NCBI GenBank assembly: GCA_900552985.1
Contig: USBP01000079.1
Location: forward strand, 1 to 6,741
Origin: an uncultured Oscillospiraceae bacterium
Lineage (GTDB): Bacteria; Bacillota; Clostridia; Oscillospirales; Acutalibacteraceae
DNA length: 6,741 nt
Direction: 5' to 3'
The number at the start of each line of letters is the position of its first letter. Position 1 is the first letter of the stretch. Made by a program: the position numbers and the translations under genes. The notes beneath the pieces are model-generated. The model was not told the origin of the DNA and did no database searches. It saw nothing but the letters and a program-made list of their open reading frames with translations. Shown piece by piece: positions 1 to 5,800 of the stretch.

Positions 1-54
1 GCCCGGATAATGGGCAAGGAGGCGCCGTTTGCATAACAAAGCTGAATTTCGGTT

Positions 55-807
55 CTAATCGTTAAAAATCAGCCCGACCTCCTGCGGGCGATGCGCGTCG
101 GAAGCAGCTTGAATCCGGACGCCTGCACGGCGCATCTCTTCCAGCAGTGCGGGTTCCATCCCCGCAGGCGCGCCAGTCCGTCGAAACACGCCGCTGTTCT
201 GCTCCGCATACATCCCGCTGCGCGCCAGCGCCGCAGCCAACCGTTCATAAAATGGTTCCAGCGCAAAAGAAGGCTGATGCCCAAAAAGCTTTATGCTGTC
301 AGGATGCGCCAAGCCGTCAAAAACGCCGCCGGAGGCGAGCTGGATGCTCAGTTCAAAAAAACGGCGGTAGGCTCTGTCGACGTCAACGCCCGTCCAGAAC
401 TCCGGCCTGTGATCAAATGCAAAAGCATCAATAAAGTGCACGCTGCCGACCAGAAAATCCAGCTCCGCCGGCCGGACGACCGACCGTACAAGCGACTCAG
501 CCCCGGGGAAATAGCAAACCTCCAGCCCAAACCGGAGCCGGACCGGCCACCGCACCCGGCGCGCCTCGTCCACAAGCCGGAGATATTCCGCAAAGCTGCG
601 CTTGCCGCCTTTACGGTTTAGCCAACCGTCAATAAAACTGCTCTCCTGCCGGACAGCCTCGTACATAGGCAAAAACTCCGGGAAAAGATAGCTGTGCTCC
701 AACAGATGGATCTCCGAAAGCCCGCGCTCCTGTGCAAAGCGGACATATTCCCCGATCCATTGGAGCGTGTAAGGCCCTGTTTCCAAATGAATGTGGCAAT
801 CCAGCAC
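55..807 (-). CDS. PHP-domain phosphoesterase, histidinol-phosphatase-like
   Basis: This 250-residue protein belongs to the PHP metal-dependent hydrolase superfamily, closest in pattern to the HisK/HisJ type of histidinol-phosphatase (histidinol phosphate to histidinol plus phosphate, cytoplasmic). The metal-binding landmarks appear in the expected order: DCHIHLE at residues 3-9 (H5, H7), LLEHS near 35-39, GLEV with E96, GSVHF with H124, GLAHPD with H168, EQNSG at 202-206 and the final SDAH at 236-239 (D237, H239). The GTG start at 807 is set by a strong ribosome binding site on the complementary strand. The gene lies 27 nt after the M16 peptidase, so they probably share a transcript. The protein stops only 11 residues after the last motif, a slightly short C-terminus for the family. 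No other histidine biosynthesis gene is visible, so the substrate is uncertain; another phosphoester is possible. The fold assignment is secure, the exact substrate is not. Confidence 0.88.
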   Translation of the reverse strand: MLDCHIHLETGPYTLQWIGEYVRFAQERGLSEIHLLEHSYLFPEFLPMYEAVRQESSFIDGWLNRKGGKRSFAEYLRLVDEARRVRWPVRLRFGLEVCYFPGAESLVRSVVRPAELDFLVGSVHFIDAFAFDHRPEFWTGVDVDRAYRRFFELSIQLASGGVFDGLAHPDSIKLFGHQPSFALEPFYERLAAALARSGMYAEQNSGVFRRTGAPAGMEPALLEEMRRAGVRIQAASDAHRPQEVGLIFND

Positions 808-810
808 CAG

Positions 811-823
811 CCTCTCCTCCTCC
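811..823 (-). promoter_or_regulatory. Ribosome binding site of the PHP gene
   Basis: Read on the minus strand this is GGAGGAGGAGAGG, followed by CTG and the GTG start at 807. The AGGAGG core (821-816) lies 8 nt from the start codon. It supports GTG at 807 as the true start, and it sits in the short gap after the M16 stop codon, consistent with translation from a shared mRNA. Confidence 0.8.
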
Positions 824-834
824 AGAGCGCCGCA

Positions 835-2094
835 TTACTGCGCAGCGGCGTAAAGCAGCTCCTCATAAAACCGCTCCTTTTTGACGCGACCGGCAGCAGA
901 GAGGGAGAGCTCATCAAAGCGGAGAAATTTCTCGTCAGGCGCCTGCAATTCGTCCAGCGTAACCGCGCGCACGCGCTCCATGAGCTCATCCACGCTCTTC
1001 ACCTCATTATAGAGCAGCTCCCCGCGCCCCATTTGGGAGGCGCGCGATTGGGTGGATTCCAGATTCATAATCAGGCCGGAAAGGTATTGTTCCTTTGCGC
1101 GGGCCAGCTCTCGCTGCGTGATGGAGCCGGCAAAGCCCTTCATGATGCGCAACGCCTCCCGCAACGCCTTTTTCTCGTTGCGCGGAGAGAGAGCCATATC
1201 AATGCCGAGAATCCCTGCCTCCAGATAAGAGGCGGAAAAGGATTCAATTTCATATACAAGCCCCAGTTCCTCCCGGATACGCTGATACAGACGGGAGGAG
1301 GAAGAGGTGCCGAGAATGGACATCAGCAGCCGCATGGCAAAGCGCCGGTCATCCTGCGCGCCGATGCCGGGCATGGCAAGGGCGAGCTGCGTCTGCTCAA
1401 AATCCTTTTTGCGGAGCATAATGCAGCGGTGATACGCAGCGGGCTCCGCCGCGACCGGGTTGCCTGTGTTTTGCAGCGCACCAAAATTTTTCTCGCACAG
1501 CCGCACAATCTCCTGCGCATCAAAGCGGCCGCAGATGGAGGCCACCATCCGCTCCGGCGTGTAGAAACGGCGCATATGCGCCCGAAGATCCTCCGCCGTC
1601 AGAGCTGTAACGGTTTTTCGCCCGCCCAAAATATTCGCGCCAAGCATATCTCCCTGCCAGACGCCCTCATACAGGCGGTCTGCGCAAATATCCTCAGGGC
1701 TGTCCTCATACATGTGCAGCTCTTCTAAAATGACGCCGCGCTCCGTCTGCATATCTTTTTCCGCCAGAGCCGGTTGGATGAGCATATCGCAGAGGATATC
1801 AAAGGCTGTGCCAACGTGCCGATCCAGCGCACGGGCGTAAAAGCAGGTGTATTCCTTTGTGGTGTAGGCGTTGAGCGCGCCGCCGATTTCATCCATCTGC
1901 TCCGCAATCTCCAGCGCAGAACGACGGGCTGTCCCCTTAAAAAGCATATGCTCGATAAAGTGGGAAACCCCGGCGTTTTGCTCCGTTTCATAACGGGAAC
2001 CGCTCCCCACCCAAATCCCCATGGTAGCGCTGTGCGCCCACTTCACGGGCTCCAGCAGGATGCGAAATCCGTTTGTAAGCGTTATTTTTTCCAT
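835..2094 (-). CDS. M16-family zinc metallopeptidase (processing peptidase-like)
   Basis: This 419-residue protein is an M16 (inverzincin) peptidase of the bacterial processing-peptidase-like type, related to the beta subunit of mitochondrial processing peptidase and to Bacillus YmxG/MlpA. The inverted zinc motif HxxEH is HFIEH at residues 45-49 (H45, E48, H49). The third zinc ligand is E125 in ILEELHMYEDSPED, 76 residues after H49, the spacing expected for the family. The N-terminal GFRILLEP strand and the GSRYE segment before the motif also fit. The second half holds the usual inactive M16 domain, including GTSSSSRLYQRIREELGLVYEIESF. The length matches a complete single-chain member. No signal peptide is evident, so it is probably cytoplasmic. 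It is the first gene of a minus-strand unit with the PHP hydrolase. The ATG at 2094 has only a weak ribosome binding site (GGAAAGG at 2115-2109), but the coding pattern begins there and a good promoter lies just upstream. The natural substrate is unknown. Confidence 0.92.
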   Translation of the reverse strand: MEKITLTNGFRILLEPVKWAHSATMGIWVGSGSRYETEQNAGVSHFIEHMLFKGTARRSALEIAEQMDEIGGALNAYTTKEYTCFYARALDRHVGTAFDILCDMLIQPALAEKDMQTERGVILEELHMYEDSPEDICADRLYEGVWQGDMLGANILGGRKTVTALTAEDLRAHMRRFYTPERMVASICGRFDAQEIVRLCEKNFGALQNTGNPVAAEPAAYHRCIMLRKKDFEQTQLALAMPGIGAQDDRRFAMRLLMSILGTSSSSRLYQRIREELGLVYEIESFSASYLEAGILGIDMALSPRNEKKALREALRIMKGFAGSITQRELARAKEQYLSGLIMNLESTQSRASQMGRGELLYNEVKSVDELMERVRAVTLDELQAPDEKFLRFDELSLSAAGRVKKERFYEELLYAAAQ

Positions 2095-2126
2095 ATTTTG
2101 ATCCCGTACCTTTCCAATTGTTTTTT

Positions 2127-2154
2127 ATTATACAGGATTTCAGACAAAAATCAA
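2127..2154 (-). promoter_or_regulatory. Sigma-A-type promoter for the M16/PHP unit
   Basis: On the minus strand TTGATT (2154-2149) is followed after 16 bp by a perfect TATAAT (2132-2127). Transcription would start near 2120, giving a leader of about 26 nt before the M16 ATG at 2094. The -10 box is consensus and the -35 matches TTGACA at four positions. This is a prediction from sequence only. Confidence 0.7.
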
Positions 2155-2323
2155 GATACTCAATCGCTTCAAAACCAGCAAATTGACGAAGCAGTTTGCA
2201 GTAAGAGAAACTCATGTGCTTCCAAACGCTCTACCTGAAAACAATCTTGGCCACCCTCGGAATTTACCAATCCTCTCAATAAAGAAAAGCCGCATATTCC
2301 CTATGAAAAGGCCTTTTCCCTGC
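2155..2323. other. AT-rich divergent intergenic region
   Basis: Between the two outward-facing promoters lies about 170 bp of AT-rich sequence with no convincing gene. Short open frames on both strands lack ribosome binding sites and have no recognisable composition. The one clear structural element is the palindrome at 2305-2318, described separately. Confidence 0.6.
2305..2318. promoter_or_regulatory. Perfect 14-bp palindrome, candidate operator
   Basis: GAAAAGGCCTTTTC is its own reverse complement over all 14 positions. Its centre lies about 47-48 bp upstream of the predicted pit transcription start (near 2359), just outside the -35 box at 2324. A dimeric activator could bind there. With no loop it is a poor RNA hairpin, which favours a DNA site. 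The bound protein is unknown and chance cannot be excluded. Confidence 0.4.
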
Positions 2324-2352
2324 TTGCGAACGCTTATTTTTTGTTATATACT
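2324..2352 (+). promoter_or_regulatory. Sigma-A-type promoter for pit
   Basis: TTGCGA (2324-2329) and TATACT (2347-2352) are separated by exactly 17 bp, with an AT-rich spacer. Start of transcription would be near 2359, leaving a leader of about 130 nt before the pit ATG at 2489. It probably drives pit and the DUF47 gene, and perhaps the genes after them. Confidence 0.65.
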
Positions 2353-2360
2353 ATATTCTG

Positions 2361-2377
2361 GTTAAAAATTTGTTAAA
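2361..2377 (+). repeat. 11-bp-spaced GTTAAA direct repeat
   Basis: GTTAAA occurs at 2361-2366 and again at 2372-2377, one helical turn apart, just inside the predicted transcript. Response regulators of the PhoP/PhoB family bind hexamers repeated every 11 bp, often TTAACA-like, so a phosphate-control site is conceivable next to a phosphate transporter. There are only two copies and they lack the usual CA ending, so this is suggestive only. Confidence 0.3.
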
Positions 2378-2378
2378 T

Positions 2379-2407
2379 CGCCGGTATCCCCTGCTGCGAT
2401 CCCGGCG
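2379..2407 (+). other. Possible hairpin in the pit leader
   Basis: CGCCGG at 2379-2384 can pair with CCGGCG at 2402-2407, giving a six-base GC stem with a 17-nt loop in the 130-nt pit leader. No U-run follows, so it is not an intrinsic terminator as drawn. I cannot match the leader to a known riboswitch. It may be a simple mRNA structure or chance in GC-rich sequence. Confidence 0.3.
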
Positions 2408-2475
2408 GTCCGGAAAGGCTCCAGCGGGAGGCTTCTCCACGTCTGTTTCGATAGATGACGCATTGAAAAAGAAAA

Positions 2476-2482
2476 AAGGAGA
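2476..2482 (+). promoter_or_regulatory. Ribosome binding site of pit
   Basis: AAGGAGA lies 6 nt before the ATG at 2489, a strong match to the anti-Shine-Dalgarno sequence. It fixes the start of the phosphate transporter. Confidence 0.8.
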
Positions 2483-2488
2483 ACCTGT

Positions 2489-3541
2489 ATGACAATTGAA
2501 TTGTCCTCTTTTTTGAGCCATCTGGTTTCCAGCCCCGCCCTGCTGATCACCTTCGCGCTGACTATGGGCGTGATTCTCGTCAACGGCTGGACAGATGCGC
2601 CCAACGCAATTGCGACCTGTGTCTCCACGCGGGCAATCAAGCCCCGGTCGGCCATCCTGATGGCCGCTGTCTGCAACTTCCTCGGTGTGCTGGTGATGAC
2701 AAAGATCAATGCAACCGTGGCCGAAACCATCTCCAATATGGTGGATTTCGGTGGCGACGCCCATGACGCGCTGGTCGCCTTATGCGCCGCTTTGTTTGCG
2801 ATTGTGCTCTGGGCCACTGCGGCGTGGGTGTTCGGCATTCCTACCAGCGAGAGCCATGCGCTTATTGCGGGGGTATCCGGCGCGGCAATCGCCATGCAGG
2901 GCGGCTTAAGCGGCATCAACGGCAGCGAGTGGATTAAGGTCATCTACGGCCTTGTCCTCTCCACGGTGCTCGGTTTCGTGGCCGGTTTTGTTATCGTGCG
3001 GATCCTGGAAGCAATCTGTAAAAGCATGGATCGCCGTAAAACCACCCGCTTTTTTAAAAAGGCGCAGGTTGTAGGGGGCGCGGCCATGGCGTTTATGCAC
3101 GGCGCGCAGGATGGGCAGAAGTTTATGGGGATCTGTATGCTGGGCATCGCCCTGGCGCAGGGCCAGGGGCAGGCGGAGCGCTTTGTGATCCCCATGTGGC
3201 TGATGATACTCTGCTCCCTTGTAATGGCGCTCGGCACCTCCATCGGCGGATATCGGATTATCAAGGCCGTCGGCATGGATATGGTCAAGCTCGAGGCCTA
3301 TCAGGGCTTCTCCGCAGATCTCGCAGGCGCGCTTTGCCTGCTGCTCTCCTCCCTGACCGGTATCCCCGTGAGCACAACGCACACCAAAACAACCGCCATC
3401 ATGGGTGTCGGCGCTTCCAAGCGGCTCTCCTCCGTCAACTGGGGGGTCGTGCGCGAAATGGTGCTGGCTTGGGTGCTGACCTTCCCCGGCTGCGGCTTTA
3501 TCGGCTATTTGATGGCAAAGCTGTTTATGCTGATTTTTTAA
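2489..3541 (+). CDS. pit: PiT-family inorganic phosphate transporter
   Basis: This 350-residue integral membrane protein belongs to the PiT/PHO4 family (TC 2.A.20), which brings inorganic phosphate into the cell with H+ or Na+, often as a metal-phosphate complex. The two inverted family signatures are visible: NGWTDAPNAIAT at residues 32-43, with the conserved D36 and N39, and HGAQDGQK at 204-211 with H204 and D208. Each is followed by its partner motif, PTSESH at 118-123 and PVSTTH at 293-298. Hydrophobic segments span most of the chain, interrupted by a basic cytoplasmic stretch near residues 172-192. The length is that of a compact bacterial member. The ATG at 2489 is preceded by AAGGAGA (2476-2482) at 6 nt. 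The DUF47 gene follows after 44 nt, the usual pairing for this transporter. Sulfate-transporting relatives (CysP) exist, but the DUF47 neighbour argues for phosphate. Confidence 0.93.
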   Translation: MTIELSSFLSHLVSSPALLITFALTMGVILVNGWTDAPNAIATCVSTRAIKPRSAILMAAVCNFLGVLVMTKINATVAETISNMVDFGGDAHDALVALCAALFAIVLWATAAWVFGIPTSESHALIAGVSGAAIAMQGGLSGINGSEWIKVIYGLVLSTVLGFVAGFVIVRILEAICKSMDRRKTTRFFKKAQVVGGAAMAFMHGAQDGQKFMGICMLGIALAQGQGQAERFVIPMWLMILCSLVMALGTSIGGYRIIKAVGMDMVKLEAYQGFSADLAGALCLLLSSLTGIPVSTTHTKTTAIMGVGASKRLSSVNWGVVREMVLAWVLTFPGCGFIGYLMAKLFMLIF

Positions 3542-3552
3542 AGAACCCCGGA

Positions 3553-3564
3553 ATATATATATAT
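3553..3564 (+). repeat. (AT)6 dinucleotide tract
   Basis: Six AT units lie in the 44-nt gap between pit and the DUF47 gene, starting 11 nt after the pit stop codon. The tract is too short to form a stable RNA structure. Length changes here would alter only the spacing upstream of the GAAAGGAA ribosome binding site. Confidence 0.75.
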
Positions 3565-3585
3565 CGAGAAAGGAACGGACCGACT

Positions 3586-4209
3586 ATGGCCAAAAAGAAG
3601 GATTACAATTATTTTGACGCATTTGTCCGCATGGCGGATTACGCCTGCCAGGGGGCGGAAATGCTTTTAGAAACGCTGCGCACCTTTGACCCGTATACGC
3701 TCCCGAAAAAGCTTGCGGAAATCCATAAAATCGAGCATGAGGCAGATCTGTGCAAGCACGAGCTGATGAACCGGCTCACCGTGGAATTCATTGCGCCGAT
3801 TGAACGGGAGGATATCATCAGCCTCGCGCAGGAGACCGACGATGTGATGGACGCGGTCGAGGATGTTCTGATGCGGCTTTATATGTATAATATCAAAGCG
3901 ATCCGTGCGGAAGCGCTCTCTTTTGCCGAGGTGATCGTCAACTGCTGCCAGACGCTGCGGGAGGCGCTGCGGGAACTGCATAACTTTAAAAAATCTGATG
4001 TGATCCATAAGCGGATCGTTGAAGTCAACCACGCGGAGGAGGTTGGCGACAAGCTTTATCTCGACGCGGTGCACAGCCTGTATCTGGAGGAGAAGGATCC
4101 GATCGTCGTCATGGCGTGGACAGAAACCTTGGACCGGCTGGAAAAATGCTGCGATAACTGTGAGGATGTCGCCAATGCGATCGAAAGCGTTATCATGAAA
4201 AACACCTGA
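3586..4209 (+). CDS. DUF47/PhoU-like protein, Pit accessory regulator
   Basis: This 207-residue soluble, mostly helical protein matches the DUF47 (PhoU-like, YkaA-type) family. These proteins are normally encoded beside Pit transporters and are thought to modulate phosphate uptake from the cytoplasmic side. The visible family pattern is a set of acidic ExxxD-type motifs on amphipathic helices: IEHEADLCKHEL around residues 49-60 (E50, D54), QETDDVMDAVEDV around 82-94, VNHAEEVGDKLY in the second half and DRLEKCCDNCEDVANAIESV near the C-terminus. In PhoU relatives such clusters bind metal ions. Length is typical. The frame is open far upstream into pit, but the ATG at 3586 is the sensible start: the family's N-terminus (YFDAF) follows directly, and GAAAGGAA lies upstream at about 11 nt. 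It follows pit by 44 nt and is very likely co-transcribed. It is distinct from true PhoU, which accompanies the PstSCAB system. Confidence 0.9.
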   Translation: MAKKKDYNYFDAFVRMADYACQGAEMLLETLRTFDPYTLPKKLAEIHKIEHEADLCKHELMNRLTVEFIAPIEREDIISLAQETDDVMDAVEDVLMRLYMYNIKAIRAEALSFAEVIVNCCQTLREALRELHNFKKSDVIHKRIVEVNHAEEVGDKLYLDAVHSLYLEEKDPIVVMAWTETLDRLEKCCDNCEDVANAIESVIMKNT

Positions 4210-4210
4210 T

Positions 4211-4238
4211 TGCACTGTTTTCGCGTGGAGTGCATTTT
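4211..4238 (+). terminator. Possible weak intrinsic terminator after the pit unit
   Basis: TGCACT (4211-4216) pairs with AGTGCA (4229-4234) across a 12-nt loop, followed by TTTTAT, starting 2 nt after the DUF47 stop codon. The stem is only six pairs, so termination would be partial at best. The downstream acetyltransferase and phosphodiesterase genes may be fed by read-through; I see no good promoter of their own. Confidence 0.4.
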
Positions 4239-4263
4239 ATCAGCGGGAGGAGCGTGAGGTAAT

Positions 4264-4703
4264 TTGTCCATCTGTATTCGCGAAGCCGTTTATTCAGACC
4301 TGGAGGGGCTTCTGGAGCTGTATACACAGCTCAACGACAACTCCATGCCAGTAATAGACGATCGTGTGCATGCCGTCTGGCAGCGGCTGCTGGGCCGGGA
4401 AGGAATTCACACGCTGATCGCAGCGGAGGGCAGCGCCATTCTTTCCTCCGTTACCGTTACGATCATCGACAGCCTGACGCATGGGCAGCGGCCCTATGCG
4501 CTGGTGGAATATGTGATAACCGGGCATGCGTATCGCGGCCGGGGGCTGGCCGGCGCGCCCGGGAACTGGCCGAAGAGGCCGGCTGCTATAAAATGATGCT
4601 GGTTACCGGCCACAGCGAGCCGCATGTGCACAGGCTGTATCAGCGGGCAGGCTACCGGTCGGAGGGAAAGACCGCCTACGTGCAGTATCTGCCCACAGAG
4701 TGA
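4264..4703 (+). pseudogene. GNAT-family N-acetyltransferase, frameshifted
   Basis: Two reading frames together encode one GNAT acetyltransferase (acetyl-CoA-dependent N-acylation, substrate unknown). The first part, 4264-4557, starts at a TTG preceded by GGGAGGAG (4245-4252). It contains the beta4 strand and the acetyl-CoA pyrophosphate-binding motif AYRGRGLAGA. The second part, 4560-4700, is in the -1 frame and supplies the rest of the fold, RELAEEAGCYKMMLVTGH and then HRLYQRAGY, a typical GNAT C-terminus, ending at TGA 4701-4703. Joined, they give about 146 residues, the normal family size. Without correction the first frame runs on through unrelated residues to a stop at 4594-4596. The break lies within about 4552-4560, in a very GC-rich run, and is explained by one missing base. 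It could be a real inactivating mutation or a sequencing/assembly error. No slippery heptamer is present, so programmed frameshifting is unlikely. The phosphodiesterase gene follows after 18 nt. Confidence 0.82.
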
Positions 4704-4705
4704 AT

Positions 4706-4715
4706 AGAGGAGGGG
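4706..4715 (+). promoter_or_regulatory. Ribosome binding site deciding the phosphodiesterase start
   Basis: AGAGGAGGGG ends directly against an in-frame TTG at 4716, leaving no spacing for it, but its GGAGG core (4709-4713) lies 8 nt before the GTG at 4722. The GTG is therefore the better start. Confidence 0.75.
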
Positions 4716-4721
4716 TTGGTC

Positions 4722-5582
4722 GTGACAAAAAAGGGAAAGATCATTTTGGCTGTCTCATTGGCCGCTGTGTTTTTACTGATCGTGGGGCTTATCATTTTTC
4801 ACGTTATAACAAATCCAAGGGTAGAGGCTAAATCCGTGCTCCACGCGGCGCAGTCCACCGCAGTGCAGGCAGGCGACGAGCCCCGCTACATAGCGCACCG
4901 GGGGTTTTCCGCCGTTGCGCCGGAAAATTCGCTCCCGGCTCTGACAGAGGCGGGCAAGGCCGGTTTTTGGGGGGCAGAGTTTGACCTGCAGCGAACAAAG
5001 GACGGCGTCTGGGTGCTCTCCCACGATGCAAATATCAAACGGATGACAGACGGCTACGGCAGCATCCACCGGATGACCTACGCCCAGCTGCAGGAATATT
5101 CCTACGATAACGGCGCCAATTACGACAGTTACCCAGGCCTGAAGCTTGCTACATTTGAGCAGGCGCTTGACGAGTGCCTGCGCTATCATATGACGCCCTG
5201 CGTAGAGATCAAAAAGGAAAACGGGCTGGAGGGGCTGGAGGACATTGTCGCCATCCTGCGGGAGAAAGGAGTAGCGGAGACCTGTGTGATTCTCTCCTTC
5301 AGCTATGAACAGCTGGAAAAGATCCGCAGTCTTGCCCCTGAAATGCATCTCTGGTATCTCTCTGACGAAGCCTCAGCAGAGGCAATGGATCGCTGCAAAG
5401 CGATCAGCGCAGGGCTGGATTTTAAACTCAGCGACAGCTACAACACGGATGACCGGCTGAAGGCCCTGCAGGAAAGTGGGCTGGAGGCAGGCGTGTGGAC
5501 CATCAACACCATGGAGGCGCATGACAAGGCCTATCAATGGGGCATTCGCTATATTACTACGGATACGATTGCGCCGGCCTGA
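4722..5582 (+). CDS. Membrane-anchored glycerophosphodiester phosphodiesterase
   Basis: This 286-residue protein is a GDPD-family phosphodiesterase (GlpQ/UgpQ superfamily, TIM barrel). It would hydrolyse glycerophosphodiesters, or related polymers such as teichoic-acid-type chains, to glycerol-3-phosphate and an alcohol. Residues 7-29 form one hydrophobic helix after a lysine-rich start, a signal anchor that would place the catalytic domain outside the membrane. The active-site pattern is complete: AHRGF with H59 and R60, PENS at 67-70, the metal ligands in AEFDLQ (E86, D88), TKDGVWVLSHD with the second catalytic histidine H101, and later CVEIK and the C-terminal GVWTIN and YITTD motifs. The GTG at 4722 is chosen from ribosome binding site spacing. 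It lies 18 nt after the acetyltransferase remnant, so the two were probably co-transcribed. With the Pit pair upstream this gives a phosphate-scavenging flavour, though lipid or wall turnover is equally possible. Confidence 0.9.
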   Translation: MTKKGKIILAVSLAAVFLLIVGLIIFHVITNPRVEAKSVLHAAQSTAVQAGDEPRYIAHRGFSAVAPENSLPALTEAGKAGFWGAEFDLQRTKDGVWVLSHDANIKRMTDGYGSIHRMTYAQLQEYSYDNGANYDSYPGLKLATFEQALDECLRYHMTPCVEIKKENGLEGLEDIVAILREKGVAETCVILSFSYEQLEKIRSLAPEMHLWYLSDEASAEAMDRCKAISAGLDFKLSDSYNTDDRLKALQESGLEAGVWTINTMEAHDKAYQWGIRYITTDTIAPA

Positions 5583-5746
5583 TCTGGCACACAGATAACA
5601 TCCGGATACAGGGGGCGCATCGCCGCCCGGCGTGCTCAAGCGGGCGCTCGTTACGTTCTCGGGCAGGGAAGGCTGCCAGGGGCGCGGCCATGGCTCTGGG
5701 AATCGATGCATGCCTTGTACACGGGCGCTATAAAAAGTGGTATACT
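5583..5746 (+). other. Intergenic region before the corA terminator
   Basis: The 164 bp after the phosphodiesterase stop codon carry no convincing gene. They are GC-rich with short inverted repeats (for example GGCAG and CTGCC around an intervening GGAAGG near 5660-5680) that lack a T-run. The corA reading frame is open through most of this stretch, but its translation has no family character and no ribosome binding site. The last bases hold the corA promoter. Confidence 0.5.
5738..5746 (+). promoter_or_regulatory. Extended -10 promoter for corA
   Basis: TGGTATACT gives an extended -10 element (TGnTATACT, -10 box 5741-5746). The -35 region is poor: TTGTAC at 5715-5720 is 20 bp away and too distant, and nothing better lies at 17-18 bp. 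Extended -10 promoters tolerate this. Transcription would start near 5753, inside the left arm of the terminator hairpin, giving a leader of about 48 nt. Confidence 0.5.
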
Positions 5747-5774
5747 AAACGGGCAGGGTATCCCGCCCGTTTTT
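5747..5774 (+). terminator. Strong intrinsic terminator after the phosphodiesterase gene
   Basis: AAACGGGC (5747-5754) pairs with GCCCGTTT (5765-5772). Inside, past a single bulged A, GGG (5756-5758) pairs with CCC (5762-5764) around a three-base loop. A run of five T residues ends the element (5770-5774). This 11-pair, GC-rich stem should stop transcripts arriving from upstream. It is oriented for the plus strand. Its left arm starts immediately after the corA -10 box. Confidence 0.75.
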
Positions 5775-5784
5775 ACATGATTCC

Positions 5785-5794
5785 GAGAGGAGGA
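5785..5794 (+). promoter_or_regulatory. Ribosome binding site deciding the corA start
   Basis: The purine-rich GAGAGGAGGAG stretch lies about 6-8 nt before the GTG at 5801. An in-frame ATG at 5777 sits upstream of this site and directly behind the terminator T-run, with no ribosome binding site of its own, so GTG 5801 is the better start. Confidence 0.75.
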
Positions 5795-5800
5795 GCAGCT

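Noticed and set aside
2..34. Possible start of another minus-strand gene (ATG at 34) after the PHP gene
   Set aside because: No ribosome binding site precedes the ATG and only 11 codons are inside the window, too little to support a gene.
91..621. A 176-codon plus-strand open frame opposite the PHP gene
   Set aside because: The opposite strand shows all PHP metal motifs in order. The plus frame is arginine-rich and low in character, as expected for a shadow.
694..1728. A 344-codon plus-strand open frame antisense to the M16 gene
   Set aside because: It has no ribosome binding site, no recognisable family pattern and lies wholly opposite well-supported coding sequence. Long antisense frames are common in GC-rich genes.
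2183..2365. A 60-codon plus-strand open frame in the divergent intergenic region
   Set aside because: It lacks a ribosome binding site, overlaps the pit promoter and has no recognisable domain.
3196..3585. Upstream extension of the DUF47 reading frame into pit
   Set aside because: The extension overlaps pit in another frame and encodes an arginine-rich stretch without family features. The ATG at 3586 has a ribosome binding site and begins the DUF47 pattern.
4552..4562. Programmed frameshifting in the acetyltransferase
   Set aside because: The codons at the junction (GCG CCC GGG AAC) do not form a slippery heptamer that would allow re-pairing in the -1 frame, and GNAT enzymes are not known to use this.
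5537..5800. Longer corA starting inside the phosphodiesterase gene
   Set aside because: The extra residues do not resemble a CorA N-terminus and the frame crosses a strong terminator. The GTG at 5801 has an excellent ribosome binding site.
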